Source of the DNA: Deltaproteobacteria bacterium
Lineage (GTDB): Bacteria; Desulfobacterota; Desulfuromonadia; Desulfuromonadales; Geopsychrobacteraceae
Direction of reading: 5' to 3'
Assembly (NCBI GenBank): GCA_009993495.1
Contig: JAACTI010000052.1
Coordinates: 1 to 17,637 of the forward strand
DNA length: 17,637 nt
Positions within the stretch are counted from its first letter, which is position 1. Every line of letters begins with the position of its first letter. Position numbers and translations under genes: made by a program. Positions 1 through 7,755 of this stretch are shown here, one piece after another. The notes beneath the pieces are model-generated. The model searched no databases and was not told the origin of the DNA. It saw only the letters and a list, made by a program, of their open reading frames with translations.

Positions 1-606
1 GCTGTTTGCGGCAAAATTTGTGTTTACCCGGGTGGTGATTTGGGTCTCATTCAAAGTAGCCGGATCCTGACCTTCCAGAATAAATTCGGTGATATAAATC
101 GTTTGAACCGCCGCATAAAGCCCGGCTTGGAACTGTGCTTCTTCTGACAGGGATGCGATATCCGAAGTCGAAGGAGCCAGCAGCTCAAGAGCTTTTGCCG
201 CGGTTTCGATGTTTTTTGTAAGAAGAGCCTTGTTTTCTTCCGCGGTTCCGTTGCCAAGATTCAGCAGATCATTGACGGTTGTAAAAATACCGCCATCACT
301 GAAATTGGTCGTTCCGTCAGCTTGATTGCCCGCGGTCTCAATCAACTTGAGAGTATCGAATCCGGTTGCGCCGATATAAGCACTGGCCAAATATTTTTTG
401 ACCTGTGGATCGTTGGGATCCATTTGCTCAAGGGCGGCTATTGCCGCTGCGTAATTGCCACGGTTGATATCTTCCAGCGCGGCAGAGATTTTTGCATCAG
501 AACTTTTGTCATCGGCGACAGATTTAAAAAGATTTGTATCGCCACACCCGAATAAGAGTAGACAGGCAATGCCGAGCAGGGTGAAACCTTTCCACTGATT
601 TTTCAT
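1..606 (-). CDS. Exported lipoprotein with TPR-like helices (C-terminus beyond the window)
   Basis: The frame is open from an ATG at 606 to the left edge (202 codons), so the C-terminus is missing. AAAGGAG lies six bases upstream of the ATG. The N-terminus has a Lys, a hydrophobic core and a lipobox LFGC with Cys21 as the lipidation site, so the mature protein should be a membrane-anchored lipoprotein. Residues about 35-85 (ALEDINRGNYAAAIAALEQM, then DPQVKKYLASAYIGATG) look like one or two tetratricopeptide-type helical hairpins. The rest is Asn/Thr/Ala-rich and helical. I recognise no enzyme motif. The general pattern resembles Geobacter-type TPR lipoproteins of unknown function. It follows the receiver-kinase gene by 58 bases in the same direction, so it could be co-transcribed or use its own promoter (candidate at 627-654). 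Confidence 0.8.
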   Translation of the reverse strand, partial: MKNQWKGFTLLGIACLLLFGCGDTNLFKSVADDKSSDAKISAALEDINRGNYAAAIAALEQMDPNDPQVKKYLASAYIGATGFDTLKLIETAGNQADGTTNFSDGGIFTTVNDLLNLGNGTAEENKALLTKNIETAAKALELLAPSTSDIASLSEEAQFQAGLYAAVQTIYITEFILEGQDPATLNETQITTRVNTNFAANS

Positions 607-626
607 GTTATTCTCCTTTGGTTGCT

Positions 627-654
627 CAGATAATCGTGAGGGCTCTGTTGTCAA
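627..654 (-). promoter_or_regulatory. Candidate sigma-70 promoter for the lipoprotein gene
   Basis: Reading leftward there is an exact -35 TTGACA (654-649), a 16-base spacer and a weak -10 TATCTG (632-627). It sits in the gap between the receiver-kinase stop and the lipoprotein ATG. The -10 matches only three of six consensus bases, so this is tentative. Confidence 0.25.
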
Positions 655-664
655 TTTTACCTTC

Positions 665-1807
665 TCAGACGGTGACTGACCGCGGCAGTTCGATGGTTGC
701 GAGGGTACCGAGGCTGGGGGCACTTTCGAGGGAGATTTCGCCGCCCAGTGCGCGGATGAATTCGCGTGCGTAAAACAGGCCCAAACCGAAGCCGCGGATC
801 TGGCCGGTGTTGGCGGGGTCGATTTGGTAAAACTTGGCGAAGACTTTTTTGAGTTCAGGGGCCGGAATTCCGATTCCGGTGTCGCGTACAATCAGTCGAA
901 TGCTCGTGGCGGTGCAGCTTCCTTCGATTTCAATGCTGCCCCCTGCCGGGGTGAATTTAATCGCATTGTCGATCAGGGCGTGAACGGCAAAGGAAATTCT
1001 ATTCCGGTCAGCTATCAGGGGCTGCGGCGGAAAAGGGAGCTCAAGGTTAACCCGGAACCCTTGGTTTTTGTCCAAGGCCGCCTGTTGCAGGTCGTCGCAA
1101 ATTTGGCGAATAATTTTCCCGAACTCAAGGGGCTGAGGGTCGAGGGGTTTTTTATCCAGGATGACCTGGCTGAAATAGAGCAAATCCTGAATCAGGTGTT
1201 CAAGATGGCGGGATTCTGCCAGCACCATGCTGAGCATTTCCTTGAAGCTTGCGTCTTGCGGATTGACACTGTCTCCCGCAATATTCTGGATGAAGAGCGA
1301 AATTGCGGTGGCCGGGGTTTTGAGCTTGTGCGAGATCAAACCGAGAAAATCGCTTTTGAGGCGATCAGCTTGACGCAGTTCGCTCAGCTGGCGCCGCAAT
1401 TCGCGCTTTTCCAGGGCTTTGTCGATGGTGGTGCGTAATTGCAGCAGGTTGAGAGGTTTGCTGATGAAATCGTCGGCACCCGCTTTGAGCGCCTGAAGAA
1501 TGACCTCTTTTTCGCTGTAGCCGGTCATCAGAATGACGGTTTGATCCGGGGTTTCTTCCTTGATCTGGCTCAGTAAATCTAAGCCGTTGAGGCGGGGCAT
1601 CATGACGTCGGTCAGCACCACATCGACAACCTCTTTTTTCAGCAGATCAGTCGCTTCCTGGCCATCGTTGGCCTGCAACACGCGAAAACCCTTGAGGGCA
1701 CGGGCGCACAGATCGCGAATGATGGGCTCATCATCAACAATCAGCAGGCTGCGCCCTGTCTGATTCAAAGTCATTGCGGGTTGTGTGCGTTGGGCCAGTT
1801 CCACCAT
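665..1807 (-). CDS. Soluble receiver-histidine kinase (REC-HisKA-HATPase_c)
   Basis: 380 residues from the ATG at 1807. The open frame extends further upstream, but only by overlapping the cupin gene. The first domain (about 20-132) is a receiver with acidic pocket D25/D26, phosphoacceptor D67 (LTDVMMP), T95 and K117. A short helix leads to a HisKA dimerisation domain with H160 (ISHKLKTP), then an ATP-binding domain with N-box N281, DTGIGIP at 309-315, and the GFGLGL lid at 339-344. No membrane segment is visible, so it should be cytosolic. The input is probably phosphorylation of its own receiver by another kinase. The residue after H160 is Lys, where HisKA kinases almost always have Glu or Asp. 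The start is uncertain: ACGAGG is only three bases from the ATG, and GTG at 1804 would be better spaced. Target unknown. Confidence 0.88.
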   Translation of the reverse strand: MVELAQRTQPAMTLNQTGRSLLIVDDEPIIRDLCARALKGFRVLQANDGQEATDLLKKEVVDVVLTDVMMPRLNGLDLLSQIKEETPDQTVILMTGYSEKEVILQALKAGADDFISKPLNLLQLRTTIDKALEKRELRRQLSELRQADRLKSDFLGLISHKLKTPATAISLFIQNIAGDSVNPQDASFKEMLSMVLAESRHLEHLIQDLLYFSQVILDKKPLDPQPLEFGKIIRQICDDLQQAALDKNQGFRVNLELPFPPQPLIADRNRISFAVHALIDNAIKFTPAGGSIEIEGSCTATSIRLIVRDTGIGIPAPELKKVFAKFYQIDPANTGQIRGFGLGLFYAREFIRALGGEISLESAPSLGTLATIELPRSVTV

Positions 1808-1821
1808 AAACCTCGTTGTGC

Positions 1822-2169
1822 TTATTTGAGCGGCGGGGTAAACAAAGCCAGCAGTTCGACCGGCTGTTTGCCGGTATTTTTGAGTCCATGAACAATGCCG
1901 GCGGGAGCAACAACGCAATGGCCGGTGCCAACCACACGGGTTTCGGTACCGATAGTACACTGAGCCTCACCGGACAAAATGTAAAAAGTTTCGGTTTGCG
2001 TTTCATGGGGATGGGGAAAAATTTCACCGCCAACCTCAATGCGCCCGCGATGCACGGAAAGATCGGGATTCTCCAGCGAAGTAACAATATCCCGCAGGAA
2101 AAAACGTTCGTGTTTGGGGTGAGCGTATTCCTGCTGTTCGGCAGTTTGGATCAGAGCGGCAGTTTCCAT
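1822..2169 (-). CDS. Small single-domain cupin protein
   Basis: 115 residues forming one cupin beta-barrel. Motif 1 is complete: G48 then H53-x-H55-x4-E60 and G67. Motif 2 is complete: G83, P89-x-G91, H94 and N98. The metal set H53, H55, E60 and H94 is intact, so it should bind a divalent metal. Function cannot be told from the fold: small cupins include dioxygenases, isomerases and ligand-sensing proteins. No signal peptide is seen. AAGGAA lies nine bases before the ATG. It sits 57 bases after alaS and ends 14 bases before the receiver-kinase start, so it is probably co-transcribed with both. A sensing role for the neighbouring kinase is possible but unproven. Confidence 0.88.
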   Translation of the reverse strand: METAALIQTAEQQEYAHPKHERFFLRDIVTSLENPDLSVHRGRIEVGGEIFPHPHETQTETFYILSGEAQCTIGTETRVVGTGHCVVAPAGIVHGLKNTGKQPVELLALFTPPLK

Positions 2170-2226
2170 GCGGGTGCGTTCCTTGTTTTTGTCGGTTTAT
2201 GAAGAGTACTTCAGCTTTTGGAGATT

Positions 2227-4878
2227 TCAAGCCTGGTTAAATATTTTTTCGAGTTCATGCGGTGCGGCATTTAATAATTCATCGATTTTATCGGTATTCT
2301 GCCCGCCCGCCTGAGCGAGATCGGGCCGACCGCCACCACGGCCACCGATGATTTCGGCCAGGGGGCGAATCAGTTTGCCTGCGGCGACCCTTGGGCACAA
2401 ATCTTTGGTGACCGCCACCAGCAGTGGTACTTTGTCACCACAGGCCCCGGTCAGAACCAGCACACCCGAACCAATTTTGTCGCGCAGCTGATCGGCCAGC
2501 TCGCGTAATTGCTTGGCGTCGGTGTTATCGACCCGCGCTGCCAGCAGTTTGATATCTCCCACGTTTTGCAGTTTTGAAAGCAGATTGCCTCCCAGATTGG
2601 CATGGGCCTGGCTTTGGTATTGGGCCAGATCTTTTTCGAGCTGGCGCTGCTGTTCCAGCAGTTTCCGCAGGCGTTGTTCGAGATGAGCCGGGTCACCCTT
2701 AAGCAGGTGAGCCAGCTGTTCCAACTGCTGTTGTTGCTGGTGAACCTGAAGCAGGGCGGTAGCGCCGGTGGTTGCTTCAATCCGGCGCACCCCGGCGGCG
2801 ATGCCGGTTTCACTGAGAATGCGGAACAAACCAAGATCGCCTGCAGCTTTGGCATGGGTGCCGCCACAAAGCTCCATGGAAAAATCGCCGACACTCACCA
2901 CGCGCACCCGTTCACCATATTTTTCACCGAAGAGCGCCATGGCTCCCGCGGCAACGGCTTCGTCGGCAGCCATTTCCTGGCTAGAAACCTGGGCGTTGCG
3001 ACGGATTTCAGCATTGACCAGCTCTTCGATCTTGCGCAATTCCGGGGTGCTGAGGGGTGAAAAGTGGGTGAAGTCAAAACGCAGGCGATCGGGGGTCACC
3101 AGTGATCCGGCTTGTTTGACGTGATCGCCAAGAATTTTTTGCAGCGCGGCTTGCAGCAGGTGGGTGGCGGTGTGATTGCGCACAATGTGTTGACGGCGCT
3201 CGGCATCAACTTCGATGGTCAACTGTGCCCCATTATGAATTTCACCGGTGACAACTTCACAGCGATGCACCAGTAGTTCGGGCAAGGGCTTGAGGGTATC
3301 GAAGATGCGCAGCCGGGTTTCATCATTAAACATGCAGCCCTGGTCACCCACCTGTCCGCCTGATTCACCATAGCAGGGTGTTATCGAACAGACGACTTCA
3401 ACCTCTTCGCCGCAGCTGGCTGTTTCAACGGCTTGTCCTTTGCGCAGCAGGGCCACAACCTGGCCTTGCTCCCTTAGGGTTTGATAACCCCGGAAGCTTG
3501 TTTTAATGCCCTCATCGACCAGCTGTTTGTAAATGGCCAGAACCGCTTCTTCGCCTGACCCCTTCCAGTGCTGCCGTGCCTTGGCGCGCTGTTCTTCCAT
3601 ACAGCTTTCAAAACCGGCTTCATCGAGCTGATAACCATCTTTCTCGACAATGTCGGCGGTCAGATCGAGGGGGAATCCGTAAGTATCGTAGAGTTTGAAA
3701 ACAATTTCACCCGGAATAATGTTTTGTTGCTGTGCCGCAAGTTTGGCAATTTCGTCCTGGAGAATCCGCAACCCGTTACTCAGGGTTTGAATAAAACGTT
3801 CTTCCTCATTTTGCACTACCCTGGCAATAAAATCGGCACGGGCGGCCTCGGCAGGGTAGGCCTTGGCCATGAAGCCAAGGACGAAAGTTGCAACCTGGTA
3901 CAGAATTGGATCTTCAAACCCGAGCAACTTGGCATGGCGCATGGCGCGACGCATGATGCGGCGCAGCACATAGCCACGTCCCTCGTTACTGGGCAGTACC
4001 CCGTCAGCGATCAGATAGGCGGTGGCCCGGCTGTGGTCAGCCATGACCCGCATCGAGACATCATGTTCCTGGTTCTGTCCATAGGTTTTGCCGGCAAGCT
4101 TTTCGATGTGGCCGATGATGTCACGCAACAGATCCGTATCGTAGTTCGACGTGACACCCTGTATCACCGTGGTAATGCGCTCCAGACCCATGCCGGTATC
4201 GACGGCCGGTTTGGGCAGGGGCACCAGAGCGCCGTCGGCTTGGCGATCATACTGCATGAAGACGTTGTTCCAGATTTCCATGTAGCGGTCACAATCGCAG
4301 CCGACCGCGCAGTCGGCGCTGCCGCAGCCGGTGCCGGGACCATTGTCCCAGAAAATTTCCGAACAGGGGCCGCAGGGGCCGGTGTCGCCCATGGACCAGA
4401 AATTGTCTTTTTCGCCAAAGCGGTAAATCCTTTCGCGCGGCACGCCTTCTTGCTGGTGCCAGATGTTGGCGGCTTCGTCATCATCGGTAAAAACCGTGAC
4501 GTAAAGCCGTGATTTATCCAGCCCCAGGTCTGTGGTTAAAAATTCCCAGGCATAAGCGATGGCTTCTTTTTTGAAATAGTCACCAAAGGAAAAATTGCCG
4601 AGCATTTCAAAAAACGTGTGATGACGTGCGGTGCGGCCAACATTTTCCAGATCGTTATGTTTGCCGCCGGCACGGACACATTTCTGCGCGGTGGTGGCGC
4701 GCAGATACGCGCGTTTTTCGGCGCCCAGGAAACAGTCTTTGAACTGATTCATGCCCGCATTGGTAAACAGCAGGGTGGGGTCATTGTGGGGCACCAGGGA
4801 AGATGAGGCGACAATCTGGTGCCCCCGAGTTTCAAAAAACTGCAAAAAACGCGCGCGAAGTTCGTGTCCGGTGATCAT
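2227..4878 (-). CDS. alaS: Alanine--tRNA ligase
   Basis: Cytosolic class II synthetase that charges tRNA-Ala and edits mischarged Ser/Gly. The 883 residues match the usual full length. The N-terminal catalytic core is clear: LLFTNAGMNQF, RAGGKHNDLENVG and MLGNFSFGDYF. A cysteine cluster near residues 190-200 (CGSADCAVGCDCD) is characteristic of many bacterial AlaRS. The editing domain has HTATH (H569/H573) and C671-x3-H675, the expected zinc ligands. The C-terminal DHHA1 domain ends with a Gly-rich GGRGGGRPDLAQAGG segment. A TTG two codons upstream (4884) is possible, but the ATG at 4878 gives MITGHELR, which fits the family. GAAAGG is ten bases before it. It is the first gene of the minus-strand group leading to the cupin, receiver-kinase and lipoprotein. 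Confidence 0.98.
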   Translation of the reverse strand: MITGHELRARFLQFFETRGHQIVASSSLVPHNDPTLLFTNAGMNQFKDCFLGAEKRAYLRATTAQKCVRAGGKHNDLENVGRTARHHTFFEMLGNFSFGDYFKKEAIAYAWEFLTTDLGLDKSRLYVTVFTDDDEAANIWHQQEGVPRERIYRFGEKDNFWSMGDTGPCGPCSEIFWDNGPGTGCGSADCAVGCDCDRYMEIWNNVFMQYDRQADGALVPLPKPAVDTGMGLERITTVIQGVTSNYDTDLLRDIIGHIEKLAGKTYGQNQEHDVSMRVMADHSRATAYLIADGVLPSNEGRGYVLRRIMRRAMRHAKLLGFEDPILYQVATFVLGFMAKAYPAEAARADFIARVVQNEEERFIQTLSNGLRILQDEIAKLAAQQQNIIPGEIVFKLYDTYGFPLDLTADIVEKDGYQLDEAGFESCMEEQRAKARQHWKGSGEEAVLAIYKQLVDEGIKTSFRGYQTLREQGQVVALLRKGQAVETASCGEEVEVVCSITPCYGESGGQVGDQGCMFNDETRLRIFDTLKPLPELLVHRCEVVTGEIHNGAQLTIEVDAERRQHIVRNHTATHLLQAALQKILGDHVKQAGSLVTPDRLRFDFTHFSPLSTPELRKIEELVNAEIRRNAQVSSQEMAADEAVAAGAMALFGEKYGERVRVVSVGDFSMELCGGTHAKAAGDLGLFRILSETGIAAGVRRIEATTGATALLQVHQQQQQLEQLAHLLKGDPAHLEQRLRKLLEQQRQLEKDLAQYQSQAHANLGGNLLSKLQNVGDIKLLAARVDNTDAKQLRELADQLRDKIGSGVLVLTGACGDKVPLLVAVTKDLCPRVAAGKLIRPLAEIIGGRGGGRPDLAQAGGQNTDKIDELLNAAPHELEKIFNQA

Positions 4879-4950
4879 GTGCAACGAGCCTTTCTGTGGT
4901 TCCTGTCGGTCAATGCGAGGTCAGAAAAAAAGGGGGAAAGTCGAGTCGCG

Positions 4951-4979
4951 ATAATAATCGAAGTTGCGAAGATTGAAAA
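4951..4979 (-). promoter_or_regulatory. Candidate sigma-70 promoter for alaS
   Basis: Reading leftward: TTTTCA (4979-4974), exactly 17 bases, then TATTAT (4956-4951), a five-of-six match to TATAAT. Transcription would start near 4944, giving a leader of about 65 bases before the alaS ATG. I see no T-box or convincing attenuator in that leader. Confidence 0.45.
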
Positions 4980-5022
4980 GGCCTTTAACTCTGTTCACCT
5001 TTGGCGATGTCGGTTTTAAAAT

Positions 5023-5051
5023 TTGACCCCGGTGCGGCCATGGTTTATACC
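5023..5051 (+). promoter_or_regulatory. Candidate sigma-70 promoter for the exported protein at 5108
   Basis: TTGACC (5023-5028), 17 bases, then TATACC (5046-5051). A five-base inverted repeat, CCGGT (5029-5033) and ACCGG (5049-5053), flanks the spacer and overlaps the -10, so it could be a small operator. It is divergent from the alaS promoter, with about 44 bases between the two -35 boxes. Confidence 0.4.
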
Positions 5052-5107
5052 GGAGATTCCTTTGATAACGGAGTCGTGACTGAGGGTTTTTTTGAAAGGA
5101 GACTACC

Positions 5108-6061
5108 ATGTTGAAAATCTTGTGTGCTTTGGGGCTGGTCTGCTGCTTAAGTTCAGGGGTGCTGGCCGGATTCGTGGTCGAGAAAAAAGTTTCGACCCGC
5201 AATTTTTTTGGCGCGCTTGGCAACGCAGAAACCCTGATCGAATATTACGATACGGAATTGGGCCGCTATGCATCCGGTGATGCCATTATGCGTTTTGATA
5301 CCGGCGAAGTTATTGTGCTCAACCATGATGACCGGACATTTTATCGCAACACCCTGGACGGCTATTGTGCCGATATCGAAATGTTTGTCAGCGAAATGAT
5401 GAATTCGCCCGAATACCAGCAGATGCTTAAAATGACCGAGCAGATGAATCTGCAAATGCAAAAGGATGCCGGCAAGCCGCAGTCCATGGAAAGATCCTCG
5501 CCGGTACTGGTCAAATTGGGCCGCGAAAAAGTGGCGGGTTACGCCGCCGATCACTATCAGGTCAAGGTGGGTAAAGAGATCCAGCATCAGGTCTGGTTGG
5601 CGTCCGACAGCCGACTTGACGCGCTGGATATGGCTAAAAATAAACAGCTGAAGCAGAGCATGAAGGATTTCGAGAAAAAGTTTGCGCGATGCGCCGCGCG
5701 CTTCAGCCAAATGAGTCCGGCAGGCCTGCCCGATATGCCAAAAGATCCTCTCGAAGATTTGACTGCCTTCGAGTTGCGCAGTATTGATGATGTCAGTGAA
5801 ACCCTGACAACCGGGATCAGGGAAAAAAAATTGTCTGCTGCGACCTTTGAGCCTCCGCCCACCTATCGCCGCGTGCCTCTGCGCGAATTGATGTCGCAGG
5901 ACGAAGATGCTGGGTTCAGGCCAGATTCCTCAGCGAGCGAGCCCCTCGCTGCTGAACAAAAATCGCGCTCCGAGGACGTTGAGCAAGCGCCCGCCGCTGA
6001 TGAAATCGAGAACCAGGTCAAGCAGGGTTTGAAGCAGTTGAAAGGGTTGTTTGGTAACTGA
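5108..6061 (+). CDS. Secreted or periplasmic protein of unknown function
   Basis: 317 residues with a clear Sec signal peptide and probable cleavage after VLA (residue 20). No lipobox Cys follows, so the mature protein should be periplasmic or secreted. Residues about 40-190 alternate short strands and turns (MRFDTGEVIVLNHDDRTFYR; VKLGREKVAGYAADHYQV), resembling the DUF4412 or LolA-like style of exported beta proteins. That likeness is by eye only. A charged helical segment follows, then a low-complexity Ser/Ala/Glu tail (about 265-300) and a terminal amphipathic helix (IENQVKQGLKQLKGLFGN). AAGGAG (5096-5101) is well placed. It stands alone, divergent from alaS, and its stop is 11 bases from the convergent recX stop with no clear terminator between them. 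No function can be assigned. Confidence 0.85.
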   Translation: MLKILCALGLVCCLSSGVLAGFVVEKKVSTRNFFGALGNAETLIEYYDTELGRYASGDAIMRFDTGEVIVLNHDDRTFYRNTLDGYCADIEMFVSEMMNSPEYQQMLKMTEQMNLQMQKDAGKPQSMERSSPVLVKLGREKVAGYAADHYQVKVGKEIQHQVWLASDSRLDALDMAKNKQLKQSMKDFEKKFARCAARFSQMSPAGLPDMPKDPLEDLTAFELRSIDDVSETLTTGIREKKLSAATFEPPPTYRRVPLRELMSQDEDAGFRPDSSASEPLAAEQKSRSEDVEQAPAADEIENQVKQGLKQLKGLFGN

Positions 6062-6072
6062 AAACTCAGGTG

Positions 6073-6546
6073 TCAAGGGGTGTGCTTGAGCAGCGCAAAA
6101 ATCTGACTGAGGCTGAAACCGCGACGTAGGAAATGGTGAACAATACGCCGACGTTCTTTTTCGCTGGCCGCCGCATAATCGAAACCGGCGAAGCGGCGTT
6201 CCAGTTGCTGTCGCAAAACGTCAAGGGGCTCGATTTCGCGGTTGATTGTCTCAAGAACTTCGTCGATCAGGCTTTCAGAAATACCGTGTTGCCGCAGATC
6301 AAGTCGCAGGCGAAGGCCGATACCGCGCCCGCTGCGCAGCAGTTCATGGCAGCGGGCCAGGGCATAGCGTCGATCGTCGAGATAATTGTATTCACGACAA
6401 CGCGCAAGAACCGCCTCAATTTCCGGGGCGGAAAAGCCCAGACGCACGAGCTTGCTGCGCAGCTCGGATGTGCTGTGTTCCCGGCGCCCCAGAATGCGCA
6501 GCGCGCAGGTAAACGCATCAGAATCGCTCGATTTTGAGGTTGTCAT
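6073..6546 (-). CDS. recX: RecA regulatory protein RecX
   Basis: 157 residues, the usual RecX size, made of three-helix repeats. The conserved opening is recognisable (AFTCALRILGRREHSTSELRSKL, residues 11-33), followed by LDDRRYALARC at 56-66 and the ISESLIDEVL helix near 89-98. RecX binds RecA filaments and limits recombinase activity in the cytosol. The ATG at 6546 lies inside the end of pilT (29-base overlap), which suggests translational coupling. GAGG lies 12 bases upstream, somewhat far. An earlier start at 6612 would add 22 residues overlapping pilT and lacks family likeness. Together with recA two genes upstream, the assignment is secure although pilT is inserted between the pair. Confidence 0.9.
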   Translation of the reverse strand: MTTSKSSDSDAFTCALRILGRREHSTSELRSKLVRLGFSAPEIEAVLARCREYNYLDDRRYALARCHELLRSGRGIGLRLRLDLRQHGISESLIDEVLETINREIEPLDVLRQQLERRFAGFDYAAASEKERRRIVHHFLRRGFSLSQIFALLKHTP

Positions 6547-7690
6547 CGCCGGTTTGAGCCTCTTCGCGGGCAGACTGTTGCTGGCCGCTGTCAAAGTCTT
6601 GCCATGACGCATCAGTGGTGGACGAGATGCCGGAAAATTTCAGTTTAAAGTCATCCGGGTTGCTGCTCTGACGCAGGGCTTCATCGAAGGAGATGATGTC
6701 TTTCTGCACCAGCTGCATCAGCGACTGATCAAAAGTCTGCATGCCGTAAGTTGTATGTCCCTGGGCGATGGCGTCTTTGAGGTGTGCGGTTTTTTCACGG
6801 TCATCAATCATGTCGCGGATGCGCGCCGTAGTCACCATAACTTCAACCGCCGCGACCCGCCCCTTGCCTTCCTGACGCGGGATCAGGCGCTGCGAAATGA
6901 CCCCCTTGAGAACGCCGGAGAGTTGCAGCCGAATTTGGCGCTGTTGATGCGGCGGGAACATGGAGACGACGCGGGTAATCGTTTCCTGGGCGTCGATGGT
7001 GTGCATGGTAGAAAGCACCAGGTGCCCGGTTTCGGCAGCGGCGAGGGCGGTTTCGGTGGTTTCCAGGTCGCGCATTTCACCGACCAATATCACATCAGGA
7101 TCCTGGCGCAGCGAGCTTTTCAGCGCCACGGAAAAGGTGTCGGTATCGAAGCCGACTTCGCGTTGGTTAATAATGCACTTGCGGTCGCGGTGCAGATATT
7201 CAATCGGATCTTCGATGGTAACAATGTGCGCGGTGCGGTTGCTGTTGATATAATCGAGCATGGCGGCCAGGGTTGTCGATTTGCCGGTGCCGGTGGCGCC
7301 GGTGACCAGCACCAGTCCGCGCTGTTCGGTGCAGATTTTTTTCAGCACCTTGGGCAAATCGAGTTCATCGAGACTGGGAACCTTGTAGGGAATGGCGCGG
7401 AACACTGCCGAAACGCTGCTGCGTTGCTGAAAAACATTGACGCGGAAACGACCCAGTCCCGGCACACCGTAGGCCAGATCTACTTCATGGGTTGTGGCGA
7501 AGCGCTCTTTCTGCCGTGCGTTCATAATTTCCTGACACATGGCTTCAATGACTTCAGCGGTCAGGCGTGGAGCCTTGGGCAGCGGGCGCAGATTGCCGTC
7601 GATGCGGAAAACCGGCGGCAGACCGGCCTTGAGGTGAATATCTGAAGTGTTCGATTTCAACGCCAGGCCCAGAATGTCGTTCAGCGTCAT
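6518..7690 (-). CDS. pilT: Type IV pilus retraction ATPase PilT
   Basis: 390-residue cytosolic hexameric ATPase that depolymerises type IV pili and drives twitching, adhesion and DNA uptake. Visible parts: an N-terminal PAS-like region; Walker A GATGTGKST (131-139); an Asp-box (VTIEDPIEYLH, 157-167); Walker B ILVGEMRD with E205; a His-box ending in H230 (STMHT); and the C-terminal motif ARIRDMI (289-295), equivalent to the AIRNLIR region of PilT. After KFSG (351-354) there is a Ser/Asp/Gln/Glu-rich tail of about 36 residues, longer than in typical PilT. That tail provides the bases overlapping recX. AAAGGA is seven bases before the ATG. No pilB, pilC or pilA is in the window. Confidence 0.95.
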   Translation of the reverse strand: MTLNDILGLALKSNTSDIHLKAGLPPVFRIDGNLRPLPKAPRLTAEVIEAMCQEIMNARQKERFATTHEVDLAYGVPGLGRFRVNVFQQRSSVSAVFRAIPYKVPSLDELDLPKVLKKICTEQRGLVLVTGATGTGKSTTLAAMLDYINSNRTAHIVTIEDPIEYLHRDRKCIINQREVGFDTDTFSVALKSSLRQDPDVILVGEMRDLETTETALAAAETGHLVLSTMHTIDAQETITRVVSMFPPHQQRQIRLQLSGVLKGVISQRLIPRQEGKGRVAAVEVMVTTARIRDMIDDREKTAHLKDAIAQGHTTYGMQTFDQSLMQLVQKDIISFDEALRQSSNPDDFKLKFSGISSTTDASWQDFDSGQQQSAREEAQTGDDNLKIERF

Positions 7691-7755
7691 GGCTGTGTCC
7701 TTTGTCTTTTAGGGACTGCGATGCGCAGGTAAAAAAGTATCGCCTACGCTGGTTA

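Noticed and set aside
2195..2215. TGAAG-TACT-CTTCA hairpin between alaS and the cupin
   Set aside because: Five pairs and no T-run on either strand, so not an intrinsic terminator.
3568..4512. Plus-strand open frame of 314 codons
   Set aside because: Antisense to the catalytic half of alaS. A shadow of the real gene's codon pattern.
6755..7645. Plus-strand open frame of 296 codons
   Set aside because: Antisense to pilT, no ribosome site or family likeness.
7715..7735. CTGCG-ATG-CGCAG hairpin between recA and pilT
   Set aside because: Short stem with no T-run in the direction of transcription; not a terminator.
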